Source: JBDKGV01 sp039798005 (GTDB lineage: Bacteria > Fibrobacterota > Fibrobacteria > UBA5070). From it: a DNA stretch of 15,740 bases. The DNA lies in contig JBDKGV010000068.1 of NCBI GenBank assembly GCA_039798005.1, positions 1 through 15,740 on the forward strand. Reading direction: 5' to 3'. Under the pieces are notes generated by a model. The model made no database searches and had not been told where the DNA came from. It worked only from the letters and a program-made list of their open reading frames with translations. The translations under genes and the position numbers were made by a program. Shown here piece by piece: positions 1 to 7,141 of the stretch (positions are counted from its first letter, which is position 1; every line of letters starts with the position of its first letter).

Positions 1-119
1 TATGGTTGCAGGATCACTTCCCGCATCTCCCCGCCGATGCCCTGCTGATCTGCGCAAGCGAGCTGCATACCCGCAGCGATCTCGATACCTTGGTGAACCT
101 GATCAAGGAGGCACAGTGA
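1..119 (+). CDS. gcvPA: Glycine dehydrogenase (decarboxylating) subunit 1, C-terminal end (partial)
   Basis: The frame read from position 3 is open to a TGA at 117-119 and encodes 38 residues. The tail contains LLICASELHTRSDLDTL followed by a short helix, which resembles the conserved end of GcvPA, the N-terminal half of the split P-protein of the glycine cleavage system. The gene immediately downstream is the partner subunit gcvPB, overlapping its stop, and this gcvPA-gcvPB order is standard. The 5' part of the gene lies outside the window, so catalytic features cannot be checked. The identification rests on the visible tail plus context. Confidence 0.8.
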   Translation, partial: WLQDHFPHLPADALLICASELHTRSDLDTLVNLIKEAQ

Positions 120-1594
120 GCTCCGCACCGACCTTCGATCCTCCCGGCCATACCGTCTTCGAGAAGTCCCGCCCCGGCCAGCGCGGCACGGGCGAGTTGG
201 AATGGGACATTCCACGCCAGGGCATCGAGACGCTGATCCCGCAGGACTTGCGCCGCAAGTCCCTCCCTCGTCTGCCGGAACTCTCCGAAGGCGAGGTCGT
301 GCGGCACTACACCTCGCTTTCCACGAGGAACCACCACATCGACAAGGGCTTCTACCCGCTGGGCTCCTGCACGATGAAGTACAATCCCAAGGTGCACGAG
401 ACCTTGGCTCGATTGCCGGGATTTTCACAACTCCACCCGCTCCAGCCCGAATCCAGCATCCAAGGCGCGCTGGAGCTGATGCACCGTCTTGAGGCGTCCC
501 TTGCCGAGATCTCGGGGATGGATGCCGTGAGCCTGCAGCCCGCCGCGGGAGCGCACGGGGAATTCACGGCGCTTCTGGTCGTTCGTGCGTTCCACCTGCA
601 TCGCGGCGAGCGACGCAACAAGGTCCTGATCCCCGACTCGGCGCACGGAACCAATCCGGCATCGGCGGCGATGGCCGGCTTCCTGACAGAAACCGTCAAA
701 TCAGGACCTGATGGCAGGGTCGATCTGGAGGATCTGAAGAAAAAGCTCGCTCCGGACGTCGCCTGCTTCATGATGACCAACCCGAACACCTTGGGACTCT
801 TCGAGACCCGCGTCCAGGAGATCTGCGACGCATGCCACGGCGTCGGCGCCCAGGTCTACATGGACGGCGCGAACCTCAACGCGCTGGTCGGGCTCTGCCG
901 GCCCGGGGATCTGGGTTTCGACCTGATGCACTTCAACCTGCACAAGACCTTCACCACCCCGCACGGGGGAGGTGGACCGGGGTGCGGACCGATCGGGGTG
1001 AAGTCCCATTTGGCGGCATTCCTGCCGAGTCCTCGCGTGGTTCAAGACCAAAGCGGATTTCGTCTGGAACGTCCGTCCACATCCATAGGCCCGGTGCACG
1101 GGGCGTTTGGAAATTTCCTGATGATGGTGCGGGCTTGGGCGTACATCTTGGCGATGGGCCCCGATGGGCTGGCTCAGGTCGGTCGAACCGCGGTGATCAA
1201 TGCCAACTACCTCCATGGCAAGATCGAGGACCTGCTTCCCTGCCGGTATCCGGGGCCGTACATGCATGAATTCGTGCTGGAAGGCACGCCCTTGAAGGCG
1301 AACGGGCTGCACACCTCGGACTTTGCCAAGCGCCTGATGGATTTCGGCATCTACGCACCGACGATCTATTTCCCGCTGATCGTCCCGGAAGCCATGATGA
1401 TCGAGCCCACCGAGACCGAAAGCCGCGAGACGCTCGACCGCTTCGCGGAGATCTTCCGCAAGGTGTGGACCGAATGCCAGGAGACGCCGGATCTGATCCG
1501 CACCGCTCCGCATCATCTGCCCCTTTCCCGTGTGGACGAGGTGCGAGCCGCCAAGGAGCCCATCCTCACCCACCCCTTTTCGACGGAGCCCTGA
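116..1594 (+). CDS. gcvPB: Glycine dehydrogenase (decarboxylating) subunit 2
   Basis: This is the PLP-binding half of the two-subunit P-protein. With GcvPA it decarboxylates glycine and passes the aminomethyl group to lipoylated H-protein in the cytoplasm. I chose the GTG at 116 as start. It overlaps the gcvPA stop (GTGA), sits 4 nt after an AAGGAGG ribosome binding site, and gives 492 residues, the usual subunit length. The frame stays open upstream to position 2, but that stretch is gcvPA read out of frame. The PLP lysine is K277 in the HFNLHKTFTTPHGGGGPG motif. Other family signatures include YPLGSCTMKYNPK near residue 80, SAHGTNPASAAM and the MDGANLNALVG loop. DUF4301 starts on the base after its TGA, so the two are probably co-transcribed. 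The T, H and L components are not in the window. Confidence 0.96.
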   Translation: MSSAPTFDPPGHTVFEKSRPGQRGTGELEWDIPRQGIETLIPQDLRRKSLPRLPELSEGEVVRHYTSLSTRNHHIDKGFYPLGSCTMKYNPKVHETLARLPGFSQLHPLQPESSIQGALELMHRLEASLAEISGMDAVSLQPAAGAHGEFTALLVVRAFHLHRGERRNKVLIPDSAHGTNPASAAMAGFLTETVKSGPDGRVDLEDLKKKLAPDVACFMMTNPNTLGLFETRVQEICDACHGVGAQVYMDGANLNALVGLCRPGDLGFDLMHFNLHKTFTTPHGGGGPGCGPIGVKSHLAAFLPSPRVVQDQSGFRLERPSTSIGPVHGAFGNFLMMVRAWAYILAMGPDGLAQVGRTAVINANYLHGKIEDLLPCRYPGPYMHEFVLEGTPLKANGLHTSDFAKRLMDFGIYAPTIYFPLIVPEAMMIEPTETESRETLDRFAEIFRKVWTECQETPDLIRTAPHHLPLSRVDEVRAAKEPILTHPFSTEP

Positions 1595-3043
1595 ATGCCT
1601 TTTTCCCCCGCCGACCAAGCATGGCTTTCCACCCGTGGAATCTCTCCGGAAGAGTCGTTGCGTCAAGTCACCTTGCTCGAACAAGGGACTGTCGCCCCGG
1701 TGCTCGAACGAGCGGCAAGTCTCCATGACGGCATCGCCGAGCTTGCCCCTGCCGAACGCGACCATTGGGTCAAGACCGGTCGTGAAGCCGGCCGTTCCAT
1801 CGGCTTTTTCGTTCCCGCCTCGGGTGCGGCGTCCCGGATGTTCGCCGGCCTCAAAGCGTTGCAGGAAAATCCTGCCAAGCTCGAGCAGGACCCTGCCGTC
1901 AAGACCCTGCTGGCCACGCCCGCCGTCCACACGAGCTTGACGGCCTTCAACGCACCGGCCACGGCAACGCAATCCGTGACCACCCTGCTCACGGCTCCCC
2001 CGGAGGGACTCGGGTGGCCGTCGCTTCCCAAGGCCTTCCTGCCTTTCCACATGCAGGACGACCAGCGCACCCAAACGGCTATCGAAGCGCAGATGCAGGA
2101 ATCCTGCACCGTCCTGGGACCGGGAAGCAAGGGCACGCTCCACTGCAGCTTGAGTCCGGAGCATCTTGCCAAGGAGCCCGAGCTGAAGAAATGGATCGAA
2201 GCCATTTCACGGACCAACGGATGCACGCTCGAGTTCATCGCCACCGTCCAGGAGTCCTCCACCGACACCCTGGCGCTGGCCGCGGACGGCGAGATCGCCC
2301 GCGACAAGCAAGGCAATCCGCTCCTGCGGGCAGGCGGCCACGGCAGCCTGCTTGCCAACCTCGCCCGCACCCCGGGCGAGGTGATCCTGGTCAAGAACAT
2401 CGACAACATCCAGCCGCATTGGCGTCAGGAACACGTGGTTCCATGGAGGCTGGCCTTGGCCGGCATCGCGCTTGAACTGCGGCGTCGCGGCGATGCGCTG
2501 CTCACCAGCGCCCCCGGATCAAGCCAGGAATCCGAGCATGCCGAGGCGTTTGCCACGCTTTTGGCCAAGCTCGGACGCAAGGAGAAGATGGACGCGACAT
2601 CGCTCCGAAGCCTGGCGGATCGCCCGTTGCGGGCCGCCGGCATGGTACGGAACGACGGCGCCCCGGGAGGCGGCCCCTTCTGGGTGGCCGGAAAGGGCCT
2701 CCAGATCGTGGAGCAGAGCGAGGTTTCACCGGAATCGTCGCAACAGGCAATTTTGGGAAGCGCCACCCACTTCAATCCGGTGGACATGGCGTGTTGCCTG
2801 AACCGTCCCGACGGTTCGCGATACGACCTGGAAACCTTCCGGGATCCGACCCGTGCATTTATCGCAGCCAAACCTGACGGCAAGGGAGGTACCTTGCAGG
2901 TTCTGGAACATCCGGGACTCTGGAACGGCTCGATGGGCGAATGGCTGACGGTGTTCGTCGAGGTCCCGCCCGACACCTTCCTTCCGGCCAAGACCGTCTT
3001 CGACCTGTCCCACCCTTGGCGCCAATCGCCTGAAGGAATCTGA
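1595..3043 (+). CDS. DUF4301 family protein, possible nucleotidyltransferase-fold enzyme
   Basis: This 482-residue protein has no signal peptide and is probably cytosolic. Its motifs match my recollection of DUF4301, known mostly from Bacteroidetes: VPASGAASRMF (73-83), PKAFLPFH (145-152), LHCSLSPEH (182-190), LRAGGHGSLLANL (244-256), VKNIDNI (266-272), PGGGPFWV (357-364) and THFNPVD (391-397). The first resembles the glycine-rich G-x-x-SRM loop of sugar-nucleotide pyrophosphorylases. The PK and IDN motifs also recall UDP-sugar pyrophosphorylases, so an NTP-dependent transfer reaction is plausible, but this is inference and no substrate can be named. The ATG follows the gcvPB stop directly, with GGAG 6 nt upstream. 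tsaD starts 1 nt after its TGA. Tight packing between gcvPB and tsaD suggests co-transcription rather than a shared pathway. Confidence 0.88.
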   Translation: MPFSPADQAWLSTRGISPEESLRQVTLLEQGTVAPVLERAASLHDGIAELAPAERDHWVKTGREAGRSIGFFVPASGAASRMFAGLKALQENPAKLEQDPAVKTLLATPAVHTSLTAFNAPATATQSVTTLLTAPPEGLGWPSLPKAFLPFHMQDDQRTQTAIEAQMQESCTVLGPGSKGTLHCSLSPEHLAKEPELKKWIEAISRTNGCTLEFIATVQESSTDTLALAADGEIARDKQGNPLLRAGGHGSLLANLARTPGEVILVKNIDNIQPHWRQEHVVPWRLALAGIALELRRRGDALLTSAPGSSQESEHAEAFATLLAKLGRKEKMDATSLRSLADRPLRAAGMVRNDGAPGGGPFWVAGKGLQIVEQSEVSPESSQQAILGSATHFNPVDMACCLNRPDGSRYDLETFRDPTRAFIAAKPDGKGGTLQVLEHPGLWNGSMGEWLTVFVEVPPDTFLPAKTVFDLSHPWRQSPEGI

Positions 3044-3044
3044 A

Positions 3045-4046
3045 GTGATCGTACTGGGTATCGAGACCTCCTGCGACGAGACCGCCTGCGGGATCGTACA
3101 GGATTGGAAAGTGCTTGCCAACGTGTTGCGTACCCAGGAAGTCCATGAGACCTTCGGCGGAGTCGTTCCTGAAATCGCCTCCCGGGAACATCTGCGCCTG
3201 CTGCCGGGGATCGTGCGCTCTGCGCTCGAGGAAGCCGGCATCGAACTCAGCTCGGTCGATGCCATCGCCTTCACCCGTGGCCCGGGCCTTGCCGGTCCGC
3301 TTCTGGTGGGAAGCGCCTTCGCCCAAAGTTTGGCTCTGGAATCCGGGATCCCGGTCTACGGGGTCAACCATTTGGAAGGACATCTCGCCGCAGTGCGACT
3401 TGATCGACGGATCGAGCCTCCGTTCCTTTGCCTGACCGTATCCGGCGGCCACACCGAGTTGGGCATGGTGGAAGCGGGACCAAGGTTCCGCTTGCTGGGA
3501 GAGACGCGCGACGATGCCGCAGGCGAGGCTTTCGACAAATGCGGCAAGCTCCTTGGCTTGGGGTATCCGGCCGGTCCCATCGTCTCAAGGTTCGCCGCCA
3601 ACGGAAACCGCAAGGCCTTCGATCTGCCGCGCGCCATGCCCGGAGATACGCTGGATTTCAGCTTCTCCGGACTGAAGACCGCGGTGCTGCGCCTCTCAAA
3701 AGAACTCGGCCCCGATGTCGTCAAGGAGCGGATCGCCGACATCTGCGCAAGTCTTGAGGAATCCATCGTGGACGCTCTTTGCCGCAAGGCGGTGCTTGCC
3801 TTGGAAAAGACCGATCTGCCCGGTATCGCCGTCTGTGGCGGTGTGAGTGCGAACCCCCGGCTTCGACAGAAATTGTCCGAACTGGGCGAGAAACGCGGCT
3901 TCTGGACCGCATTCCCCTCGCCCGCGCTTTCCACCGACAACGCAGCGATGATCGCCGCGGCCGCACTTTGGCGTCTGGAGCTTGGCAGCACCGGATCGAT
4001 GGGACTCGATGTGGAACCCGGGCTTTCCTTGGAAACACGCGACTGA
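3045..4046 (+). CDS. tsaD: tRNA N6-adenosine threonylcarbamoyltransferase
   Basis: TsaD transfers the threonylcarbamoyl group from threonylcarbamoyl-AMP to A37 of ANN-decoding tRNAs, working with TsaB and TsaE. The 333 residues match the usual bacterial length. Visible signatures are GIETSCDETA at the N-terminus, the metal-binding NHLEGH motif with H109 and H113, SGGHTEL, GEAFDKCGKLLGLGYPAGP, DFSFSGLKTAV, CGGVSANPRLRQKL and STDNAAM, whose D298 would be the third metal ligand. The start is a GTG with AAGGAA 6 nt upstream, placed 1 nt after the DUF4301 stop. All key residues are intact. The partner genes tsaB, tsaC and tsaE are not in this window. Confidence 0.97.
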   Translation: MIVLGIETSCDETACGIVQDWKVLANVLRTQEVHETFGGVVPEIASREHLRLLPGIVRSALEEAGIELSSVDAIAFTRGPGLAGPLLVGSAFAQSLALESGIPVYGVNHLEGHLAAVRLDRRIEPPFLCLTVSGGHTELGMVEAGPRFRLLGETRDDAAGEAFDKCGKLLGLGYPAGPIVSRFAANGNRKAFDLPRAMPGDTLDFSFSGLKTAVLRLSKELGPDVVKERIADICASLEESIVDALCRKAVLALEKTDLPGIAVCGGVSANPRLRQKLSELGEKRGFWTAFPSPALSTDNAAMIAAAALWRLELGSTGSMGLDVEPGLSLETRD

Positions 4047-4125
4047 TGTTGTCGAAGAGCCGTGAGCCGCAAGCCTGTTTGGTTGAAAGGCCGTACCTTC
4101 ACCCCATGCACCTGAGGAAGGACCG

Positions 4126-4737
4126 ATGATCGATTTCGTGAAAGGCACCGTTGCCCACAAGAGCGAGACTCGCATCACCTTGGATGTCCATGGCTTGGGG
4201 ATGGGCATCGACGTTCCCGCCTCCGTTGCCGAATCGGCGATCGTCGGGCGCGAACAGCTCCTGCACACCGAATTGCTGGTGCGCGAGGATGCCCTCCAGC
4301 TCGTGGGATTTGCCACGACCCAACAAAGGCAACTGTTCCGCAATCTCACCAGCGTCTCCGGGATCGGCCCAAAGGTCGCCCTGAAAGCCTTGGGGAGCAT
4401 CGAACCCGAGGAACTGGCCGGTGCCATCGTGCGCGGCGACCTCACGCGCCTCACACGCCTTCCTGGCGTGGGCAAGAAGACGGCGCAAGTCCTGGTGGCC
4501 ACCTTGGCCGACACCATGGCCAAGCTGCGTCCTTCCCTTGCGGCCGCTGGCACACCGCAGCATCCTGCCACGACTCCCCTGCCAAGGTCCAGCGCCGTGG
4601 ACGACGCCCTGCTTGCTCTCATGGCCTTGGGAATGGATGAGAACCGGGCTCGCCAAAGCTTGGCAAGGGCCTCGGAGACGCTGGGCGCAACTGCTGAAAC
4701 CCCGGCATTGGTGACTTTGGCCTTGCGCCAACACTGA
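4126..4737 (+). CDS. ruvA: Holliday junction branch migration protein RuvA
   Basis: RuvA binds the four-way junction as a tetramer or octamer and loads the RuvB helicase for branch migration in recombinational repair. The 203-residue protein has the expected layout: an N-terminal OB-fold (about 1-63, starting MIDFVKGTV), two helix-hairpin-helix elements around SGIGPKVALKAL (78-89) and LPGVGKKTAQVL (112-123), a Pro/Ala-rich linker, and a C-terminal RuvB-binding domain with VDDALLALMALGM. The ATG is preceded by a GGAAGGA ribosome binding site. It follows tsaD by 79 nt, a gap in which I see no convincing promoter or terminator. ruvB and ruvC are absent from the window. Confidence 0.96.
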   Translation: MIDFVKGTVAHKSETRITLDVHGLGMGIDVPASVAESAIVGREQLLHTELLVREDALQLVGFATTQQRQLFRNLTSVSGIGPKVALKALGSIEPEELAGAIVRGDLTRLTRLPGVGKKTAQVLVATLADTMAKLRPSLAAAGTPQHPATTPLPRSSAVDDALLALMALGMDENRARQSLARASETLGATAETPALVTLALRQH

Positions 4738-4789
4738 TCCGGTTCGCCCCTGATTTGTACTGTTTGACTTTGCTAACCAAGGAGTGGGA

Positions 4790-5320
4790 ATGATCCGAAA
4801 GATGGCTGCATTGGCATTGACCCTGGCAATGGGTGCCTTTGCTGGAGAACAGAAGAACTTCACCCCCGACTTCACCGGTGTGGACTCCATCCACGCCACC
4901 GTGAAGACCCAGTACGGCGCCATGGTCTTTCGCCTGGAGCCTCGCAAGGCCCCGGTGACCGTCGCCAACTTCATCGATCTGTCCCGCAAGAAATTCTACA
5001 ACGGACTCAAGTTCCATCGTGTCATTCCAGGCTTCATGGTCCAAGGCGGCGACCCGGCCGGAAATGGAACCGGCGGACCAGGCTACACCATCAAGGACGA
5101 GTTCTCCTCCTTGAAGCATGTGCCCGGCGCCCTGTCCATGGCCAATGCAGGCCCCAGCACCGGTGGATCGCAGTTTTTCATCTGCCAGACCAGCCAAGCG
5201 CACTTGGACGGCAAGCATTCCGTCTTTGGCCAACTGGTCTCCGGCTGGGACGTGTCCTGCCTGATCGAGCAGAATGATCTGATTCAGGACGTATCGATCC
5301 AGGAATTCAAGAAAAACTGA
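4790..5320 (+). CDS. Exported cyclophilin-type peptidyl-prolyl cis-trans isomerase
   Basis: This is a 176-residue cyclophilin that catalyses proline isomerisation in folding proteins. A short signal peptide is visible: a basic start (MIRK), a hydrophobic core to residue 18, and likely cleavage after AFA-18. This places the enzyme in the periplasm. The active site is intact: FHRVIPGFMVQGGD (R77, Q85), the GTGG loop, and SQFF (Q128, F129, F130). The usual tryptophan before LDGKH is a histidine (HLDGKHSVFG), as in many bacterial single-domain cyclophilins. I chose the ATG at 4790 because AAGGAG lies 5 nt before it; an in-frame GTG at 4784 overlaps that site. It starts 52 nt after ruvA. The next gene begins 1 nt after its stop, making it the first gene of a four-gene envelope cassette. 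Confidence 0.94.
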   Translation: MIRKMAALALTLAMGAFAGEQKNFTPDFTGVDSIHATVKTQYGAMVFRLEPRKAPVTVANFIDLSRKKFYNGLKFHRVIPGFMVQGGDPAGNGTGGPGYTIKDEFSSLKHVPGALSMANAGPSTGGSQFFICQTSQAHLDGKHSVFGQLVSGWDVSCLIEQNDLIQDVSIQEFKKN

Positions 5321-5321
5321 A

Positions 5322-6026
5322 ATGCGGATTCCTGCAGGCATCCTCGTTGGCATCGGCCTTCTCTCCAGCGAGGGATGGGGTCTGCCACTGGAATGCTCGC
5401 AGGAAATGCCCAACTTCGGAGCCGTCGCCAAGGGGCAGGAATCCTCCCTGCGGCTGGTGTGTCGCAATACCAGCCGTGTTCCCTTGCAACTTGAACCGCC
5501 GGGATCCAGCTGCCCGTGCCTTCAAGCCACGATCAGCAAGGAGCGACTTGCTCCTGGCGAAGCGCTTGAAGTCAAGCTGTATCTTTCGACGGCAGGCTTG
5601 AGCGGAAAGTCGCAATTCTATGTGGCCATCCCGTTGCACGGCCCGATGGAAGGCGCCAAGATCCTTCCCACCGTCGTCGATGTCAGGCCGCAGGTGATTG
5701 CCATTCCTGAATTCGTCGACTTGGGAAATGTCCGGCAAAACGGCGCACGGCAGGTGCTGGTGCTGGATACGACAGGCTCACCGCTTGAGCTTCGACACAC
5801 GCGGGTCCGCAATGGATCGGTTCAGGTCCGGATCCAATCCAGCCAATTCCTCCAACGGGGTGGCCGCTGGCAGCCAGTCCCCTCCAGAGGTGCCATCCAA
5901 GGCTATGTTCTGGAAATCCAGCCGCGACAAGGCAGCACCCAAGCCGTTTCCGATGAAATCGAACTGGTCTTCGAAAACTCTCCGCAACGCACGCTGCGTC
6001 TGCGCATCACAGGATACTCCCCATGA
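5322..6026 (+). CDS. DUF1573-like periplasmic protein with a CPC motif
   Basis: The 234-residue protein begins with a hydrophobic export signal (about residues 3-20, ending SSEGWG) and is then beta-rich. The segment FGAVAKGQESSLRLVCRNTSRVPL, followed by SSCPC (C64, C66) and APGEALEVKLYLSTAGLSG, has the layout of a DUF1573 Ig-like domain: F-G-x-V, framework, S-C-x-C, then a P-G-E turn. DUF1573 proteins usually carry CGC, whereas here it is CPC. A second beta domain follows from about residue 125 (VDLGNVRQNGARQVLVLDTTG). C25 and C47 are further cysteines. It starts 1 nt after the cyclophilin stop, and its own stop overlaps the rhodanese start (ATGA). Function is unknown. Export and an extracytoplasmic Ig-like fold are the supported statements. 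Confidence 0.82.
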   Translation: MRIPAGILVGIGLLSSEGWGLPLECSQEMPNFGAVAKGQESSLRLVCRNTSRVPLQLEPPGSSCPCLQATISKERLAPGEALEVKLYLSTAGLSGKSQFYVAIPLHGPMEGAKILPTVVDVRPQVIAIPEFVDLGNVRQNGARQVLVLDTTGSPLELRHTRVRNGSVQVRIQSSQFLQRGGRWQPVPSRGAIQGYVLEIQPRQGSTQAVSDEIELVFENSPQRTLRLRITGYSP

Positions 6027-6487
6027 GAACCTTTGTCATACGATTGGTGATCATCGCGCTTGCTTCCTTCGGAACAGCGCTTGCCGTAAACGCCTTGCGC
6101 CCCTCCGGCTCCATCGCCTTGATCCGTCCGTCTCAAGCGGAACTCGCCATGCGCGACGGAATCACGCCGTTGCATCTGGACACGGCACAACTGTACTACA
6201 AGGATTCGGCCATCCTGTTCGTGGACGCCCGTCCGGCATCGATCTTCAAGCGCGGCCACATCCCCCGATCGTTGAACCTGCCTGAGGAGGACTTCGATTC
6301 ACTGTACGCCGGATTTGCCGCCAAGGTTCCGCTGGACCGCCCGTTGGTCGTCTACTGCGACGGCATCGAGTGCCGTTCGAGCGAGATCCTGTCCAAGAAG
6401 CTCAAGGAAAAGGGGCACAAGTACATTCACTGTTTCTTTGGCGGGTGGATCGAATGGCGCGACGCCAAGCTGGAGATTGAAAAATGA
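6023..6487 (+). CDS. Membrane-anchored rhodanese-like domain protein
   Basis: This 154-residue protein has an N-terminal membrane anchor (about 4-22, preceded by MR and containing R7). Positive-inside charge puts the rest in the periplasm. Residues about 50-150 form a single rhodanese domain: ILFVDARPASIFKRGHIPRSLNLPEEDF, then the active-site strand LVVYCDGIECRSSEIL, and a closing FFGGWIEWRDA. The catalytic cysteine should be C112, with C117 and R118 nearby. The loop is C-x5-R, one residue longer than the C-x4-R of classical sulfurtransferases and the same length as in Cdc25-type phosphatases. Rhodanese domains transfer sulfane sulfur or carry persulfides; the substrate here is unknown. It overlaps both neighbours by ATGA, indicating translational coupling with the DUF1573 and MauE/DoxX genes. 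Confidence 0.9.
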   Translation: MRTFVIRLVIIALASFGTALAVNALRPSGSIALIRPSQAELAMRDGITPLHLDTAQLYYKDSAILFVDARPASIFKRGHIPRSLNLPEEDFDSLYAGFAAKVPLDRPLVVYCDGIECRSSEILSKKLKEKGHKYIHCFFGGWIEWRDAKLEIEK

Positions 6488-6963
6488 CATCGCTTCTTCG
6501 TCACCAAATCGTCTTGTTGCTGCTGCGCGTCTTCACTGGCGGCATCTTCATCTACGCTCCCTTGGACAAGATCATCCATGCCAGTGGCTTTTCCGATTCC
6601 GTTTGGAATTACCACCTGTTGCCACAGGCCATGATCAATCTCTGGGCGCTCTGGTTGCCGATGCTGGAATTGTTGCTTGGCATCTTGATTCTCATCGGTG
6701 TGTGGTCCATTGAAGCGACGGTTCTTGTGAACTTCCTCTATGTCTTGTTCTTGATCGCCATCGGGCAAGGATTGGCGCGCGGCATCAATTTCGAGTGCGG
6801 CTGCTTCAGTCAAGGTGGCAAAGGAGCCTCCGCCAATTGGAGCACCATCTTGCGTGATGTGTGGTTCTTCGCCATGAGCCTGTGGCTTCTATGGGCGGAA
6901 AAGCGCCAAAGCACCTGGAGCTTGCTCCAAGAGATTCAGCGCCCGGAAAGCCTGAGAGACTAG
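6484..6963 (+). CDS. MauE/DoxX-family redox-associated membrane protein
   Basis: This 159-residue integral membrane protein has four predicted helices: about 8-27, 45-68, 73-96 and 120-137. The family includes MauE, which is required for making the disulfide-rich small subunit of methylamine dehydrogenase, and DoxX-like proteins. The loop after helix 3 holds ECGCFSQ (C105, C107), a CxC pair typical of MauE-type members. With the N-terminus inside, this loop is predicted to face the periplasm, the same side as the rhodanese domain and the DUF1573 CPC. No methylamine dehydrogenase genes are present, so the classical Mau role is unlikely. The start overlaps the rhodanese stop (ATGA). The stop is followed by a strong terminator, making this the last gene of the cassette. 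Confidence 0.88.
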   Translation: MTSLLRHQIVLLLLRVFTGGIFIYAPLDKIIHASGFSDSVWNYHLLPQAMINLWALWLPMLELLLGILILIGVWSIEATVLVNFLYVLFLIAIGQGLARGINFECGCFSQGGKGASANWSTILRDVWFFAMSLWLLWAEKRQSTWSLLQEIQRPESLRD

Positions 6964-6986
6964 ACCTCACCCCAAGAGATCCGATC

Positions 6987-7011
6987 AAGGCACCCACTTG
7001 GGTGCCTTTTT
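6987..7011 (+). terminator. Intrinsic terminator of the cyclophilin-DUF1573-rhodanese-MauE unit
   Basis: A perfect 9-bp stem, AAGGCACCC (6987-6995) and GGGTGCCTT (7000-7008), encloses an ACTT loop. The T run extends from 7007 to 7011, followed by CTGTTTT. It begins 23 nt after the MauE/DoxX stop codon. Confidence 0.93.
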
Positions 7012-7061
7012 CTGTTTTGCCCAGAATTGACATTTCCATCCAACGCCAAAAAAAATTAGCA

Positions 7062-7104
7062 TTGTCATTTAGTGTCAATCAATTGCCAATTGCTGTCAAA
7101 GTCA
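7062..7104. promoter_or_regulatory. Cluster of TGTCA motifs upstream of amt, candidate activator site
   Basis: TGTCA occurs at 7063-7067, 7073-7077 and 7094-7098, with starts 10 and 21 bp apart, close to whole helical turns. A related AGTCA is at 7100-7104. Between the last two TGTCA copies lies a tandem CAATTGC repeat (7080-7086 and 7087-7093). If transcription starts near 7178, the sites fall at about -115, -105 and -84, the range where enhancer-binding proteins act. They do not match the NtrC consensus, so no regulator is named. Confidence 0.3.
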
Positions 7105-7141
7105 TTGCGCTTTTCTGACCCCAGGTTCCACCGCCAGGTTT

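Noticed and set aside
701..2164. Long open frame of 487 codons on the minus strand
   Set aside because: It lies antisense to gcvPB and DUF4301, both with full family motifs. Its translation shows no recognisable motif and has the composition of a GC-rich shadow frame.
4047..4125. Promoter in the tsaD-ruvA gap (TACCTT at 4094-4099)
   Set aside because: There is no -35 element at usable spacing, and the Bacteroidetes-type TTTG/TAnnTTTG pair does not fit the distance either.
6484..6963. Methylamine utilisation (mau) cluster
   Set aside because: Only a MauE-like protein is present. No mauA, mauB or mauD genes lie nearby, so the methylamine pathway is not supported.
7027..7060. TTGACA at 7027-7032 as a sigma-70 -35 element for amt
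   Set aside because: No -10-like hexamer occurs at 16-19 bp; the position is filled by an A tract. It is also close behind the preceding terminator and nearly 190 nt from the amt start.
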